A program made the translations under genes and the position numbers. Under the pieces are notes generated by a model. That model had not been told where the DNA came from, made no database searches, and worked only from the letters and a program-made list of their open reading frames with translations. Positions 33,532 to 43,979 of a stretch of 64,000 bases of DNA are shown here, piece by piece. Numbering within the stretch: position 1 is the first letter of the stretch; each line of letters begins with the position of its first letter. The stretch lies in the NCBI GenBank assembly GCA_022695795.1, contig MU404108.1, positions 186,001 through 250,000 of the forward strand, written 5' to 3'. The stretch comes from Biscogniauxia marginata (taxonomy: Eukaryota; Ascomycota; Sordariomycetes; Xylariales; Xylariaceae).

Positions 33532-34368
33532 CTAAGGCCAGAAGGGGAAGCTGTCGAACACATCCAGCTCGGCAGGTAGCAGATGGTCTCGGATCCTAAG
33601 ACGAGGATGAAGTTTCTCAAGGGCTTTAGGGTCATTGATACTCCATTTGAACGATGAACCGGCAGCCTTCACAACTTTGGCGTGGCCTTGAAGGGATAGC
33701 AATCGTGTGCCGACGTAGTCAAATATCAGTTGCCTCCTTGCCTTGAAATGCTCGACCAGGCACTTCATCAAACATGTCCCCTCTGCGTCTTCCAGATACA
33801 TCACAAGCCCCTCGCAAACTACGAGGGCTGGTCGACTAGCGGGGATTTGCCCTAATCAGGCTTCCCCAGTCACGTCCGAAGCCAGCAGCTTGTAATCGCC
33901 TTCGGGGACTGAGACTATTCGTGCGCATAGAGCTGCAGCATCCGGCATGTCGACATCGATCGAGTGGACTTCCGCCGCCCCCCGGTTGAGCCTCAGCCAG
34001 CAACTGTCGAGGCGACAGGCTAGACGAACGATAGTGGCTTTCGGGTTGTTGAGGAACTCCGAGGACCAGTTGTCAAGATACTGACCGCGCAGCGAGGCCG
34101 AGACGCGTTGCTCGCTATTGATGCTACCGAACTTGGGAAAATCGCGATTGATCTTCTCTTGAATCTGGCTCGCCCAGATGGTATTCAGGATTGGCTTGGG
34201 CATCCGAGCATCTGCGGCTCTGGCCATCAAGGTTGCAACTGGGGTCTCTTGTACGCCTGTCAATGTGACAGTCGCTTTGCCTCCGGATTCAGACGACTCC
34301 AGTGTAGTAGCAGCCGTGATTGAATTAAATTTTAATCGAGAGCCTTTGCTCGTGGGAGAAGAGTTGTT
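33532..34368 (-). pseudogene. Leucine carboxyl methyltransferase-like (LCM/TcmP-type) gene, disrupted
   Basis: A single minus-strand frame is open from 34368 to 33532 except for one TGA at 33856-33858. The two halves are in the same frame and align across the stop with the family pattern (LLASDVTGEA, stop, then LGQIPASRPALVVCEGLVMYL), where a Trp is usual at the stop position. Upstream homology (LTGVQETPVATLMARAADARMPKPIL) is clear, but no in-frame ATG precedes it. The SAM-binding loop reads ACRLDSC instead of a GCGLDTR-like loop, so a key glycine is lost. No intron fits over the stop without deleting conserved residues. SAM-dependent O-methyltransferases of this family methylate carboxyl or hydroxyl groups of small molecules; this copy is probably inactive. 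Confidence 0.75.
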
Positions 34369-35020
34369 CTACATGTTATCGACTGCCTCATCCATCCACG
34401 TAGGTGGGGTGAGGTTCGATATGTGTAGTTCCAATTGGGGGTTCATCCATGGCTGTTCGGGGGAGTCAAGATTGTGACTAGCCACACGAGATAATCGAAA
34501 TCAACAAGTTATGGATTGGGAATGAAGGAAGTGTCTCAGAATGATGGCTGGTAAATGTGATGGAAATATTTAGGTGGTGTAAGGAATACGGCTTATCTGC
34601 AAATTAGCGAGGAATTGGTTTAATAGGTATGTACGTACATACTAATATTTAGGTGGTAATTAGCGGTGCTTAGCACAAGAGACAGTGCCAATGCCGCTAA
34701 AGCTACGCCTGTATTAGTGACATTTCACCGTAATCCAGCGAACATAGCAGCTGCAACTAGCTGCAGAATCTTAGTCCCAAACAGCGCCAGGCGACTGTCA
34801 GCTGGACACAGTCGAAAGAATTATCCTGTTCAGGCAGGCGTCTGGCGGACGGTGATTGATTGATCTCTTTCACTTATTCCACACCAACGGAGACGATGTC
34901 CGGAGGAAGCATTTCTAACATATGCTCCCTTTGTTCATCAGTTTTCAGTTATGGTCCCTCTAAACCTTCCCTAAAGAGCCACTCACTGCTTCTTCTACTT
35001 CCCAACAGAATCTTGCAAAT
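34369..35020. other. intergenic, divergent promoter region
   Basis: Lies between the methyltransferase relic (minus) and the nuclease gene (plus). A plus-strand frame open from 34860 (second ATG at 34896) runs in phase into the nuclease coding frame. It could be an alternative 5' exon, but its composition is leader-like. Confidence 0.45.
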
Positions 35021-37316
35021 ATGTCGACTTTCGACGGCTTTTCGTGAATTCCCAGAGATCAGGGGTACATTTATATCTTCATCAAGACGCAGTGATTTTT
35101 ACTGACATTTATCCAGCCGACTTTTTCCGCCCTCTCAAGAACCGTCCGCCAGCGTTGGCTTACTTCCTTAGCCATATCCATAGCGATCATCTCACGGGAC
35201 TCGAGACCTTCAAGAGCCCATTGTATGAGCCTCTACCGTGCAGCATTTCAGTGAAACTTGTTACTAAGCCATGACTATAGTGTCTACTGCTCACATGCAA
35301 CTAAAGAGATGCTGCTTCGACTGAAGAAGTATCCCTCGCGACTGAACTATGCGAAGGGTATCTTGGAAAATCCCCATACGCAGACATATAAGCATCTTGC
35401 AAAGGTGCTAAAGCCTATCCCTCTCGATACACCAACTACTCTAGAGCTAGGACCTGGTCGTAACATTCAAGTGACGCTACTCGATGCTAATCACTGTGTC
35501 GGTGCAGTCATGTTCTGCATGTGAAATCGATAAAACGTATATCATAGACATGGGCTAATTCTAGTCTAGTGTTTGAGGGTGATGGTAGAGCTGTGTTATA
35601 CACCGGCGATATCAGATGCGAGCCACTATTCGTTAGCAATATTGCTCGCAACCCCAGTATTATCGAGTATTTGTCCAGGCTGAAAATAATCGACCGTATC
35701 TACCTAGATACTTCAATGCTGGAGAACGTCAATGTTCAGACCAAAGAAGATGGGTTAGCTGAGCTGCTCAGGAAGGTAGCAAAATACCCATCAGACACTA
35801 TCTTTCACTTCCATGCATGGACATTCGGGTATGGTAATCTAGTTTTCTCTAGCGATATTATCTGACTGTGACATAGGTACGAGGATATTTGGATTGCCTT
35901 ATCCAAGGTCTTGAAATCGAAGGTAATAAAACTTCCCCACCGGATAAATCAAAGGCTCACATCGTCTCAGATCCATGTAGACAAATATAAGTTCGATATC
36001 TACAAATCTCTAACCACAAAGCCAACTGATCAGCGCTTCGCTTCGCAGACACATCTGGCTAAGGAAGCACCATATCTTGCCGGATTTACGTGTGGCAACA
36101 GTCAACACGCGGGATGCTTGACCCTTGAAGAAAACGTTCGGATCCATAGCTGCGAAAAGGGTATGGGCTGTTCCGTCACTGAGAATAAGCCCATCGTCTG
36201 GATTAAACCAATCGTCGCGCACCTTAAGAATGGGCAGGACATGGTTGAAGTCGGAATCGGTGGAGGGGGTGGAGATTTGACAGAAAAGGTCAGTCTCGCG
36301 GCCGAGGATATCATAGAGCTGCTCCCACTGTAAGTCCCTGAAACAAGTTCTATTGAACTGCATTTTCTTATATCTGCAGGATTGCCGCTAGCGAAACTGT
36401 CCCTGAAGATCGCCGAAAGGATATGCTCCTCATACTGAAGAAAGCGCTGCTTCGTGACCAGGACCTCAGTCTGGACATGGACATCGCCACCCCGTCAGAT
36501 GAAGCCACGGTTGGGGACATAATAAAGGCCCTCGCAAAGAAGGTTGAGTCGATGAGGAATCGAGTGAGTAATCCAGAAGAGCAGACTGAAGATCGCAAGT
36601 CTCTACCAAACGTGATCCGTTTCCCCTGGGCGCGACACTCGTTCCTGCCCGAACTCCGGCATTTCGTCGCTACCTTTAAGCCTAAGGATGTCTGGCCAAA
36701 TACTGTAGATATCTCCTGGATCGAGAGGGGCCTTACTATCCGCCGCCTTTTCGGGGATTGCTGCTCAGGAGATCTGTTCGAACACGACCAACTTATAGAA
36801 CGTATGGTTAAGGCCCAGTCGTCTCTGCTGGGCGGAAAACATGAGGAGGATGACACGGATAGCCAACAGACAAATGCGACATCGACACCAACCCTGACGA
36901 GCCCTATCGTCCCCTCGATCGGTTCCTCAAAGACGATCAGCGGCGGCCGTAAGGTTGGGGATAATGTATCCCCTGTTCCTCTCCCACTATCCACCGATAT
37001 GCCTCAGATTCCACCACCAGGTTCATCAGGTCAACGAAAAAAGCGCAACTACGACTCCTTCAAGGCAGATAGCAACAAAAACGCCAAAGTCGTCCAAGAC
37101 GACGACGACGTCAGCACGGCGTCCGACACGGAAGATGACTCGCAAGCCTCCGCCCTATCGGTGCAGGCTTACGAAACAAGACAGCGGGCCTTCCGCGCCG
37201 CGTGCTCAAACGCCAGGGGAGAGTCGGGCGCCTGGGCCGCGATCGGGCTCATATCCACCACAGACCACCATAGTTTCGTCGAGGAGGAGCTAGGAAGTAA
37301 AGAAGAAGGTACTTAA
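35021..37316 (+). CDS. Artemis/SNM1-type DNA repair metallo-beta-lactamase nuclease
   Basis: Seven exons: 35021-35064, 35117-35222, 35281-35520, 35565-35828, 35877-35922, 35971-36329 and 36380-37316. The metallo-beta-lactamase motif SHIHSDHLTG (HxHxDH) is followed by DANHCVGAVMF, YTGDIR, YLDTSM and a beta-CASP-type KIHVDKYKF segment. The C-terminal third (about 300 residues) is charged and Ser/Asp-rich. The family acts on DNA hairpins, interstrand crosslinks and end-joining intermediates in the nucleus. The expected start MSTFDGF at 35021 is one base out of frame with REFPEIR because of a TTTT run (35039-35042). Either the run has one T too many, or translation starts upstream at 34896. The rest of the gene is intact. 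Confidence 0.8.
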
Positions 37317-37882
37317 GTGAAATACATAATTTACTAAACAGCTGTTATTCGGGAGTTTCCTTAAGGGTAAACGGATGATTGATTGGGGCAATGGGTTAGC
37401 GAGGAGGGATGGTGTACGGACGTGGAGTACATAACGTGGGCGCATTCTTAGCATGCATGTAATTCGGCGATGGCATTGGCGAACGGCGACATTATCAGGG
37501 GAAAACAGGCAACACAGGCATATGAGGGGGGAGGGACATGACCATATCGAGATACTACCCCTAATCTTTTAGCAATTTTGCTTCCTTTTTTTTCGTACCT
37601 TAAATGCACATTCTGAAGTGCTCTGACCTAACCCGTATAATATGCTACCGCCGCTATGCATGCTTCGGATCCCATCCCGTTTCCATCATTCCGGCTGAGA
37701 AATTCTGCCTGCCTGTCCATACCAATTTTGTTTGTCTTGTTCTACTTCATGCTAATCGCCACGCTAGGCCTCTCTGCTACCTCGCCCCTAATTCATAGCA
37801 GCAAGCACATTACGAGGCCGTCCTCCCTTCGACCCCTTTCAATCATCATCATCATCCGCTCGGTTGATGCGGCGCATGCGCA
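37317..37882. other. convergent 3' intergenic
   Basis: Shared 3' region of the nuclease (plus) and phospholipase C (minus). Nothing recognised besides T-rich tracts (about 37585-37592). Confidence 0.5.
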
Positions 37883-39922
37883 CTACGAGAGCCTCATCTG
37901 GACCTGGACTAGGATGACGCCGCCGCTGACGTTACCCCCGTTGTCGAAGAGGTGCACGAGGCGGTACCCGCCGCGCAGGCGGTCGAGCCGGATGCAAGCC
38001 CAGGCAGCGAGGTCGTCGCGGCCGATCTCGTCGTCCTTGACGAGGAAGCGCACGAAGGCGAGCTCGGGGACCACGCCGGGCACGCACACGAACGTGAGCG
38101 GCTCGGCGCCGAAGTCCGGGTCCAACCCGCGCTGCGACTTGGTCTTGGCTTTGTACTCGCCCTCCTTTGCCTTGGTGCCCTCCTTCTGCGGCGTCAGGTG
38201 GCTGTGCGGGGGCTCTGTGTGCACCTCTACCTTAACGTAAGGCCGGAACCCGCTCGCCTTGTCGTCTTCTTCGGGTAGGGGCAGGTTCTGCGCCGCATAG
38301 ACGGTGATGCTGAGGTCGAGAGTCTGGTGCTGGATCGAAGGCGTCTCGAGGGCGGTCGTGATGGGCTGTTTCTCTACCTCGCTTCCCGCTCCTTGCTGTT
38401 GCGATTCCGAAATCTCGCCGATGACTTTTTTCCCGCGGTAGCCCTCTGGCTTGAGCACATACCCACCCGTGCCGGCGAACATGCCTTCGTTGAGCATCAT
38501 ACCTTCGTCCCACTTCTGCCAGTTGAGAGCGACGATCTGGATTCCCTTGCGCCAAAAGACAGGCGGGTCTAGGTTCGATGACCCGATTCGCATACCCGAC
38601 GGATACGTCCGCATCAGGTACTGCCGGTTGTGCTCGAATAGGCGCGGCGCTTCGTTTTCGTGCACTTCAGCCACGCCGTTTTCAGACAGGGAGAAGATGT
38701 GTGTTGGCATTGTAGCCTCGGGCTGGGAGAGGGACTTGAATGATACACCGCGCGTATAAACTCCGAAGGCAGATAGCGCCTGAATGATCTTCGATGCCTT
38801 CTGGACCTTTTGTTGCGATGTGTTAGAAGCCTTTGAGTTCGGATCCGCCGCGGTGGGAGGCGGCAGTCGGTCGCTAGACTCTTCGTCGGCAGCGGACGTA
38901 GACGAATTGGGCGGTACATATTTTACCTTAACGAGGATTTTTCGACGTAACTGTCCCGGTGAGGGCAGTATATTGGCGTGGTTGGCGTTTTGCGGCGGTG
39001 ACGATAGTACCAGACCCGCCCAGACTTCATTCATGATGTTGACCATCGCTTCCTGCTGCTGGGGGCTACAGTGGACTTCGAGGCTGACGATCAGTGGTAG
39101 ATCCGTAACTACAAAGGCATTGTCCCGGATGGCCTCGCATACCTCGCGGAACGAGACTTCCTTCGTCAGGGTATAGCCATGAAGCACCCGGGGCTCAACA
39201 GCGAAGGCCTGCGGACTAGGCGTTTTCCTAGGCGGCGCACCCGTACCGGGATCAACGGATGTCTTCTCCCCTCCATCCGCCTTCGAATTGGAAGACTTTG
39301 CTACCTTCTTGCTCAAGCGGCTAGCTAGCGACCCGGGCAGCTTAGATACAAGCTTTTCCCTTTTGCTCGCCTTGTGGATAGCCTTCTTTTCTTTGGCTTC
39401 CTCGTCTTCGCTCTCTGAAGACTCGGAGGTCTCAGTGTCCGAATCATCGCCGTCCCAGACATCGATCTCGACACATCGACACCCCCGCAGTAGCACGTTT
39501 CTATACGCATCGGCATCTGAATCGCTGTTCAACTGATTGCCTGTTAAGTATGTGTTGTGGCTAGAACTGATATAGTAGCTCGATAGTGGCCATGTCAGGT
39601 CGGACTCTAGAGTCGGCTCCATGGCATTCGCCGCGGACGAGGTCATGTAGTCTAGGAACCCCTTGAAGTCGAGCTCCTCGCGGGCAGAGATGTCGGCGGA
39701 CACGCGGTCCGACACCTTGTCCGCCTGGGAGCGGTGCAAGAAGTCGACCATCTGCTCCTTGTGCCATACGCTGGAGCCGGGACGGCACTGGGATTTGAAT
39801 ATCTTCTCCAGGTGTGCCATGATGACGGTGTTGAGCTCCTTGACGGTGCAGTCTCCAGGCCTGGCCAGGCCACCGCCGGCTTGGTGGGTCGGGTCCGACT
39901 CCTTTGTTGTCGCCTCCGCCAT
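37883..39922 (-). CDS. Phosphoinositide-specific phospholipase C
   Basis: Single exon, 679 aa. It hydrolyses PIP2 to IP3 and diacylglycerol at the plasma membrane in a calcium-dependent way. The X domain begins around residue 111: SSYYISSSHNTYLTGNQ with catalytic H122, then GCRCVEIDVWDG with metal-binding acids. A second catalytic His lies in VLHGYTLTKEVSF (H248). Between these the X domain is split by about 85 charged residues (roughly 158-242) rich in Ser/Glu, then Lys. The Y domain (GVYTRGVSFKSL, NRQYLMRTYPSGMRIGSSNLDP, WRKGIQIVALNWQ, GMMLNEGMFAGTGGYVLKP) and a C-terminal C2 domain (from about residue 530) follow. No PH domain and no clear EF hands are visible. Confidence 0.95.
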   Translation of the reverse strand: MAEATTKESDPTHQAGGGLARPGDCTVKELNTVIMAHLEKIFKSQCRPGSSVWHKEQMVDFLHRSQADKVSDRVSADISAREELDFKGFLDYMTSSAANAMEPTLESDLTWPLSSYYISSSHNTYLTGNQLNSDSDADAYRNVLLRGCRCVEIDVWDGDDSDTETSESSESEDEEAKEKKAIHKASKREKLVSKLPGSLASRLSKKVAKSSNSKADGGEKTSVDPGTGAPPRKTPSPQAFAVEPRVLHGYTLTKEVSFREVCEAIRDNAFVVTDLPLIVSLEVHCSPQQQEAMVNIMNEVWAGLVLSSPPQNANHANILPSPGQLRRKILVKVKYVPPNSSTSAADEESSDRLPPPTAADPNSKASNTSQQKVQKASKIIQALSAFGVYTRGVSFKSLSQPEATMPTHIFSLSENGVAEVHENEAPRLFEHNRQYLMRTYPSGMRIGSSNLDPPVFWRKGIQIVALNWQKWDEGMMLNEGMFAGTGGYVLKPEGYRGKKVIGEISESQQQGAGSEVEKQPITTALETPSIQHQTLDLSITVYAAQNLPLPEEDDKASGFRPYVKVEVHTEPPHSHLTPQKEGTKAKEGEYKAKTKSQRGLDPDFGAEPLTFVCVPGVVPELAFVRFLVKDDEIGRDDLAAWACIRLDRLRGGYRLVHLFDNGGNVSGGVILVQVQMRLS

Positions 39923-41957
39923 ACTTGCTAGCCGCTCTTGAGATAGTGGAGGTACCTGGATTGTAGGTAAAGTAGAGAATAACTGTATGGGTGTGTAGGT
40001 GTGTAGATATGTGTATGGTTAAGTTGATAGCTTTAAGGAGAGAGCGTTAAACTTCAGAACGTTATACAGCCCCAAAAGATGATCTTGCCTACCGGAGCAT
40101 GCGATACAGTAACTGTGACGTCTAGAGCGTCGTTTAGTCGGTCCCCACCGCAGCCAAGACAGGTTCAGTGATTCAGATTCAAGCCCAAACGGCCAGGTTA
40201 GCCCAAGCTAGCGGGTCAGAGACGAGCTCCGCTGATTTGTTGATCGAACCTCGGTCCAGACCACAGCGGACAACAAAGAGGTCGATGATGTGAGTGAAAC
40301 GGGTGACACCAACAGGTTTTTTAGGGGGGTTTGCAGATTTTTGATGTTAGCGATGCAGCAAGTTGTTGTTTGACGATGCACGATGAACGGTCCTTGCGTC
40401 ATCTGCTTATCGCGAATCCGTGTCTCTTATAAGCACTGAGTCTCCTACGCGATATGCAGTAAACCCCTTTAGCACCAGCCACGGAGACAGCCTCATCTAC
40501 GCCCACCAAGGTTCGGACTTACATGTACCTTAGGTATCTACTTACCAAGTGAGGAATGAACCTACGCTGCTTTTTATTAGTGTCCGTGATAACCAATACA
40601 TCTCAAAAGAAAAGGGGGCGTGGATTCATTAATCAACAGCTAGTGCCCAAAACCGGTCCATGCAATGATATTCGCTCGATCCACGACTATTGTACCTAGG
40701 TGAAAAGGGGGGATTAAGTGGGCAAGATACTATGTGTTGTTATTGATGCAGGTATTCTGTCTGACACGCTCCTTTTCTAAACTAGAAACCATTCCCATTT
40801 ATATTAGTTTAATTATCAATATCCCAGAAATGCATCAACTATAGGAACATAGAAGCTCTTAATCATAGTCTTTAGAGAAGGTCAATTATTTTGTACTTAA
40901 TATAAGGAATTGTATTCGTCATATGTAGGTAGGTACACATATAATTGTAACTATTGGAGTCAAAGTACTTCTCAGTCTTCGATTATCTTCATCAGCAGAA
41001 TACACTCCTTCGGCTGACTTGTTGAGGCATATCGATTACTAGGACAAGAAAGAAAGGCATGGTGAGTAATTACGTATGATTAATTGGTTGACAGGGCCGT
41101 AACAAGACCAAACTGTACTTAAAATCATATTTCCAGGACAAAATCCACCAACATAGATATATAAACTTGAATGGTGTAAGAGGAATGAATAGAAGTGGAT
41201 GATAATGATAATGGAAGTTAACGAATAATTACTAGAGAAGTTGGGTAGCCTCTATGTACCCTATGGAAAGTGATAATCCAATCACGGGCTGCAATAGTCA
41301 CCTACTCCCTCACCTACCAAGAGCATACCTACTACCTCGAGAAGCTTCGATAGTGATTGATATAAGGCCCGCAATATTTGCCCAATTTTAAACCATTTAA
41401 CGTGTTCAGCGTCGTGACCTTCCTTTTTTCTTTCTCTTAAATTCTTCTTTTCACCTGTCGTCTCCCCTTAGACACCAGGTTCACACATTTGCGTAGTATC
41501 ACGTCGACCTTTGCAGCCACACGGTAGATAAGATTCGTTATGCAAATTTGCGAAAATAGTGACTGGAGTAAACTCTTGCGTCTCCGAGATCCAGAAGGTA
41601 TGGTACTATTTAGAACGAATAGCCTTAAACAATAAATAAAATCTGTAGTCATTGCGCGTCAGAGCGATTGAAACAATAAAGTTTATGAATAGCTTGGTTT
41701 TACATATAATTTAACCATACTTCGTTGCCAAACTTACCACGTACGGCGTATCCTGCGCTGAACCACCATAAAGCTAAAGTCAGGGGTATCTCCGATACAA
41801 TGAAATATACCCTAAGAGAGATCACTTGTAGACGCACCAAAGACTTGATGGAAATATTCTCACCAGTACTCTCGAGATTTCTTGACGGGACCCATTGCCA
41901 TCAACTACAGAACATCCCAATCACTTTCCAAAGAGACCTCATAGGACGAAACGCAAG
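39923..41957. other. long intergenic region
   Basis: Two kb of mostly AT-rich sequence between the phospholipase C start and the next plus-strand gene. A plus-strand frame at 41725-42054 overlaps the next gene in another phase and is probably leader. No RNA gene or repeat family is recognised. Confidence 0.45.
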
Positions 41958-43313
41958 ATGCCTGAACCATTACAAAAAGCTCTTCTGCGCTGTGCCATCC
42001 GTAGACGGATCTACTCAATGGCCCAGTTGCAAAACTTTATGTTTTACCATTTAGACCTCCTTGCGTGCGGTAGCTGGGAAACGAGAGAAGACTACCCTCG
42101 GATTCGGAGATTCTACCTGGATATTCTAGGAATATCGGTCGACTATCTGCGAGGGAAAATGTGGACGAAAAGCTTAGAGGATCTTGACCGTGACTCGTTT
42201 GATGAACGTATTATGGGAAAGTCTGGCCTAAAGATACGCAACTCGATACCGAAAGCGAACACTGGCCAGGGAGTACGCACTACTACCGAGACAAACCCCT
42301 TACCAGGAACAGAGAATACGGACCTTGAAGAATCCAATATGATGAACTTATTCGGCATTACAAGTCCTCATGAACCAGTAGAGCATACGAAAGTTTTCAC
42401 CCCTTCTGATGGATTGGTCACTAGCAGCTCCTCATCGACTCCAATATTTCAACCTGATGAAGAAGTTGAATCCGAGAGACAAAACGATTCGATTAGATCC
42501 TGGACATCTCAGTCAAAAGGCGCGGAAGGCGACAAGACATCTAAAGATGAATCACTAGACGAAATCAATTGAGACAGATCAACCACATACGTTACCTTCC
42601 CACCAACACCACTTGAATCACGACAATTGCTTTCGTGGGCCGACGACGTTGACGATGTAATAGAGAATGGGGAGCTTACATCATCCACCACTGAGAGAAG
42701 TGCTCAGGAAGATATGCCCATATCTACCCCCTCTTCACGAATTAATCAAGAACCATCAAAACCACTAATATCCGACTCCTCTATGTATGGGGGAGACATA
42801 CCCTCAGAGGCATCAAGGCTACAAGATGCCGTGAACAGCTTGTCAGACGAGCGCCCGTCAACATATAACGATGATGATGACGAGTCAGCAGATCCCTGGG
42901 GATCAGAATCGACATCGAGTACCGATACCAGCTCCACAGAGAGCAATCCGTGGTACGACGTTGAGGAAGTCGAACAACAATGGCGAGCGGTAGTAATTAA
43001 TGAGGCACAGCGCACAAATACGGGAGAGAGATATTCCCAACAGGAGGACGAGGCAGATCCCCTGCTGGATACGTGGCACGAGGAGGCGGAATGGCGGTGG
43101 TGGCAGCAAGAGGGTAGCTTCCTCGTCATGCTGGCCAAGCACAGCTACACGGATAAATTCCAGAACGCTAGACAGGCTTATCCGGCGGATCCCTGGGACA
43201 TTTCCGACAAAACGGAGGAGTTTAAGGAGCAGATATGTGGTGACGAAGGAACGGGAAGAGGATCTCAAAAGACCGGTAGCCCACTGACGGAGTGCGTCAC
43301 GATCGAATATTGA
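41958..43313 (+). CDS. Unrecognised acidic fungal protein, with in-frame stop or retained intron
   Basis: From ATG 41958 (MPEPLQKALL) the frame is open to a TGA at 42570-42572, then open in the same frame to 43313; the second part has no early ATG of its own. A 66-nt intron at 42512-42577 (donor GTCAAA, acceptor GAGACAG) would remove the stop and keep phase, giving 429 aa. Without it the product is 204 aa. The N-terminal about 70 residues look folded (RRRIYSMAQLQNFMFYHLDLL, RFYLDILGIS). The middle is Ser/Asp/Glu-rich and disordered. A C-terminal Trp-rich patch (EQQWRAVV, WHEEAEWRWWQQEGSFLVMLAKHS) looks structured. I recognise no family. The donor is weak, so a pseudogene is possible. Confidence 0.55.
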
Positions 43314-43535
43314 TAGGAATGATAAAGCATGAAGAAAATTTGAGATGGGAACTTGATAGTGGATTATATTGACAGTAGTTACAGCCCAATCAGTCCCGAA
43401 CGGCTATCGTAAACTTAGACATTACGAACAACGATGAATCCACCCCCCTCGTCTTGTCCTTTAATTATAAAAAATATATCCCTTAACTCCACAATGCATG
43501 CATGTGATTATTTGCTTCCCAACTCCGACCCGGGA

Positions 43536-43979
43536 TTAGACAGCGATGTTTGACACGGCCCAGCTCTGGTCCGGCGTGACTACGTTGCCGCCCTCGAGCT
43601 GCTTGTCGGTGTACGAGGGCCAGGCGATTAGCTTGCGGCCCTGGTCGACGACGGCTAGCACCGTGAAGCCGTTGCCCTCGCCGAACTGGCCGTCCCAGCC
43701 GGTGCTGATCGTGTAGGGGCCGCAGACGTGCCCGCTGCTGTCGGTCCGGCTGGCCGGTGAGCCGGTCACGGTGAAGGAGCAGGGAGTCACCGGCTCGGTC
43801 TGTGTGTTGATGCCGAATGACCAGGTGGCGCTGGTGTCGTCGGCGTTGACCTCGCGCTTGATCCCCTCGATCGTCCACTGAGGTACTGCGGCCGTCATGC
43901 TTTTGGCTTCTGAGGTCGGGGCTGCGAGCGAAGCGGCGGCGGCGGAGAGGAGGGCGAAGATGGTAGTAGTGAACTTCAT
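43536..43979 (-). CDS. Small secreted protein, effector-like
   Basis: Single exon, 147 aa. A clear signal peptide (about residues 1-19, MKFTTTIFALLSAAAASLAAP) is followed by a mature part of about 125 residues. It has two cysteines (TPCSF, HVCGP), a Trp-rich start (VPQWTIEGIKR) and beta-strand-like segments (PYTISTGWDGQFGEGNGFTVLAVVD). No enzyme motif is present. Small size, secretion and two cysteines are typical of fungal apoplastic small secreted proteins; an effector role is inference. A minus-strand TATATATA stretch near 44131-44145, about 155 nt upstream, is a plausible TATA box. Confidence 0.8.
   Translation of the reverse strand: MKFTTTIFALLSAAAASLAAPTSEAKSMTAAVPQWTIEGIKREVNADDTSATWSFGINTQTEPVTPCSFTVTGSPASRTDSSGHVCGPYTISTGWDGQFGEGNGFTVLAVVDQGRKLIAWPSYTDKQLEGGNVVTPDQSWAVSNIAV

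Noticed and set aside
33850..33860. intron or readthrough explanation for the methyltransferase stop
   Set aside because: No GT-AG pair of workable length spans the stop without removing conserved residues, and the TGA TTA context is not a known readthrough context such as TGA CTA.
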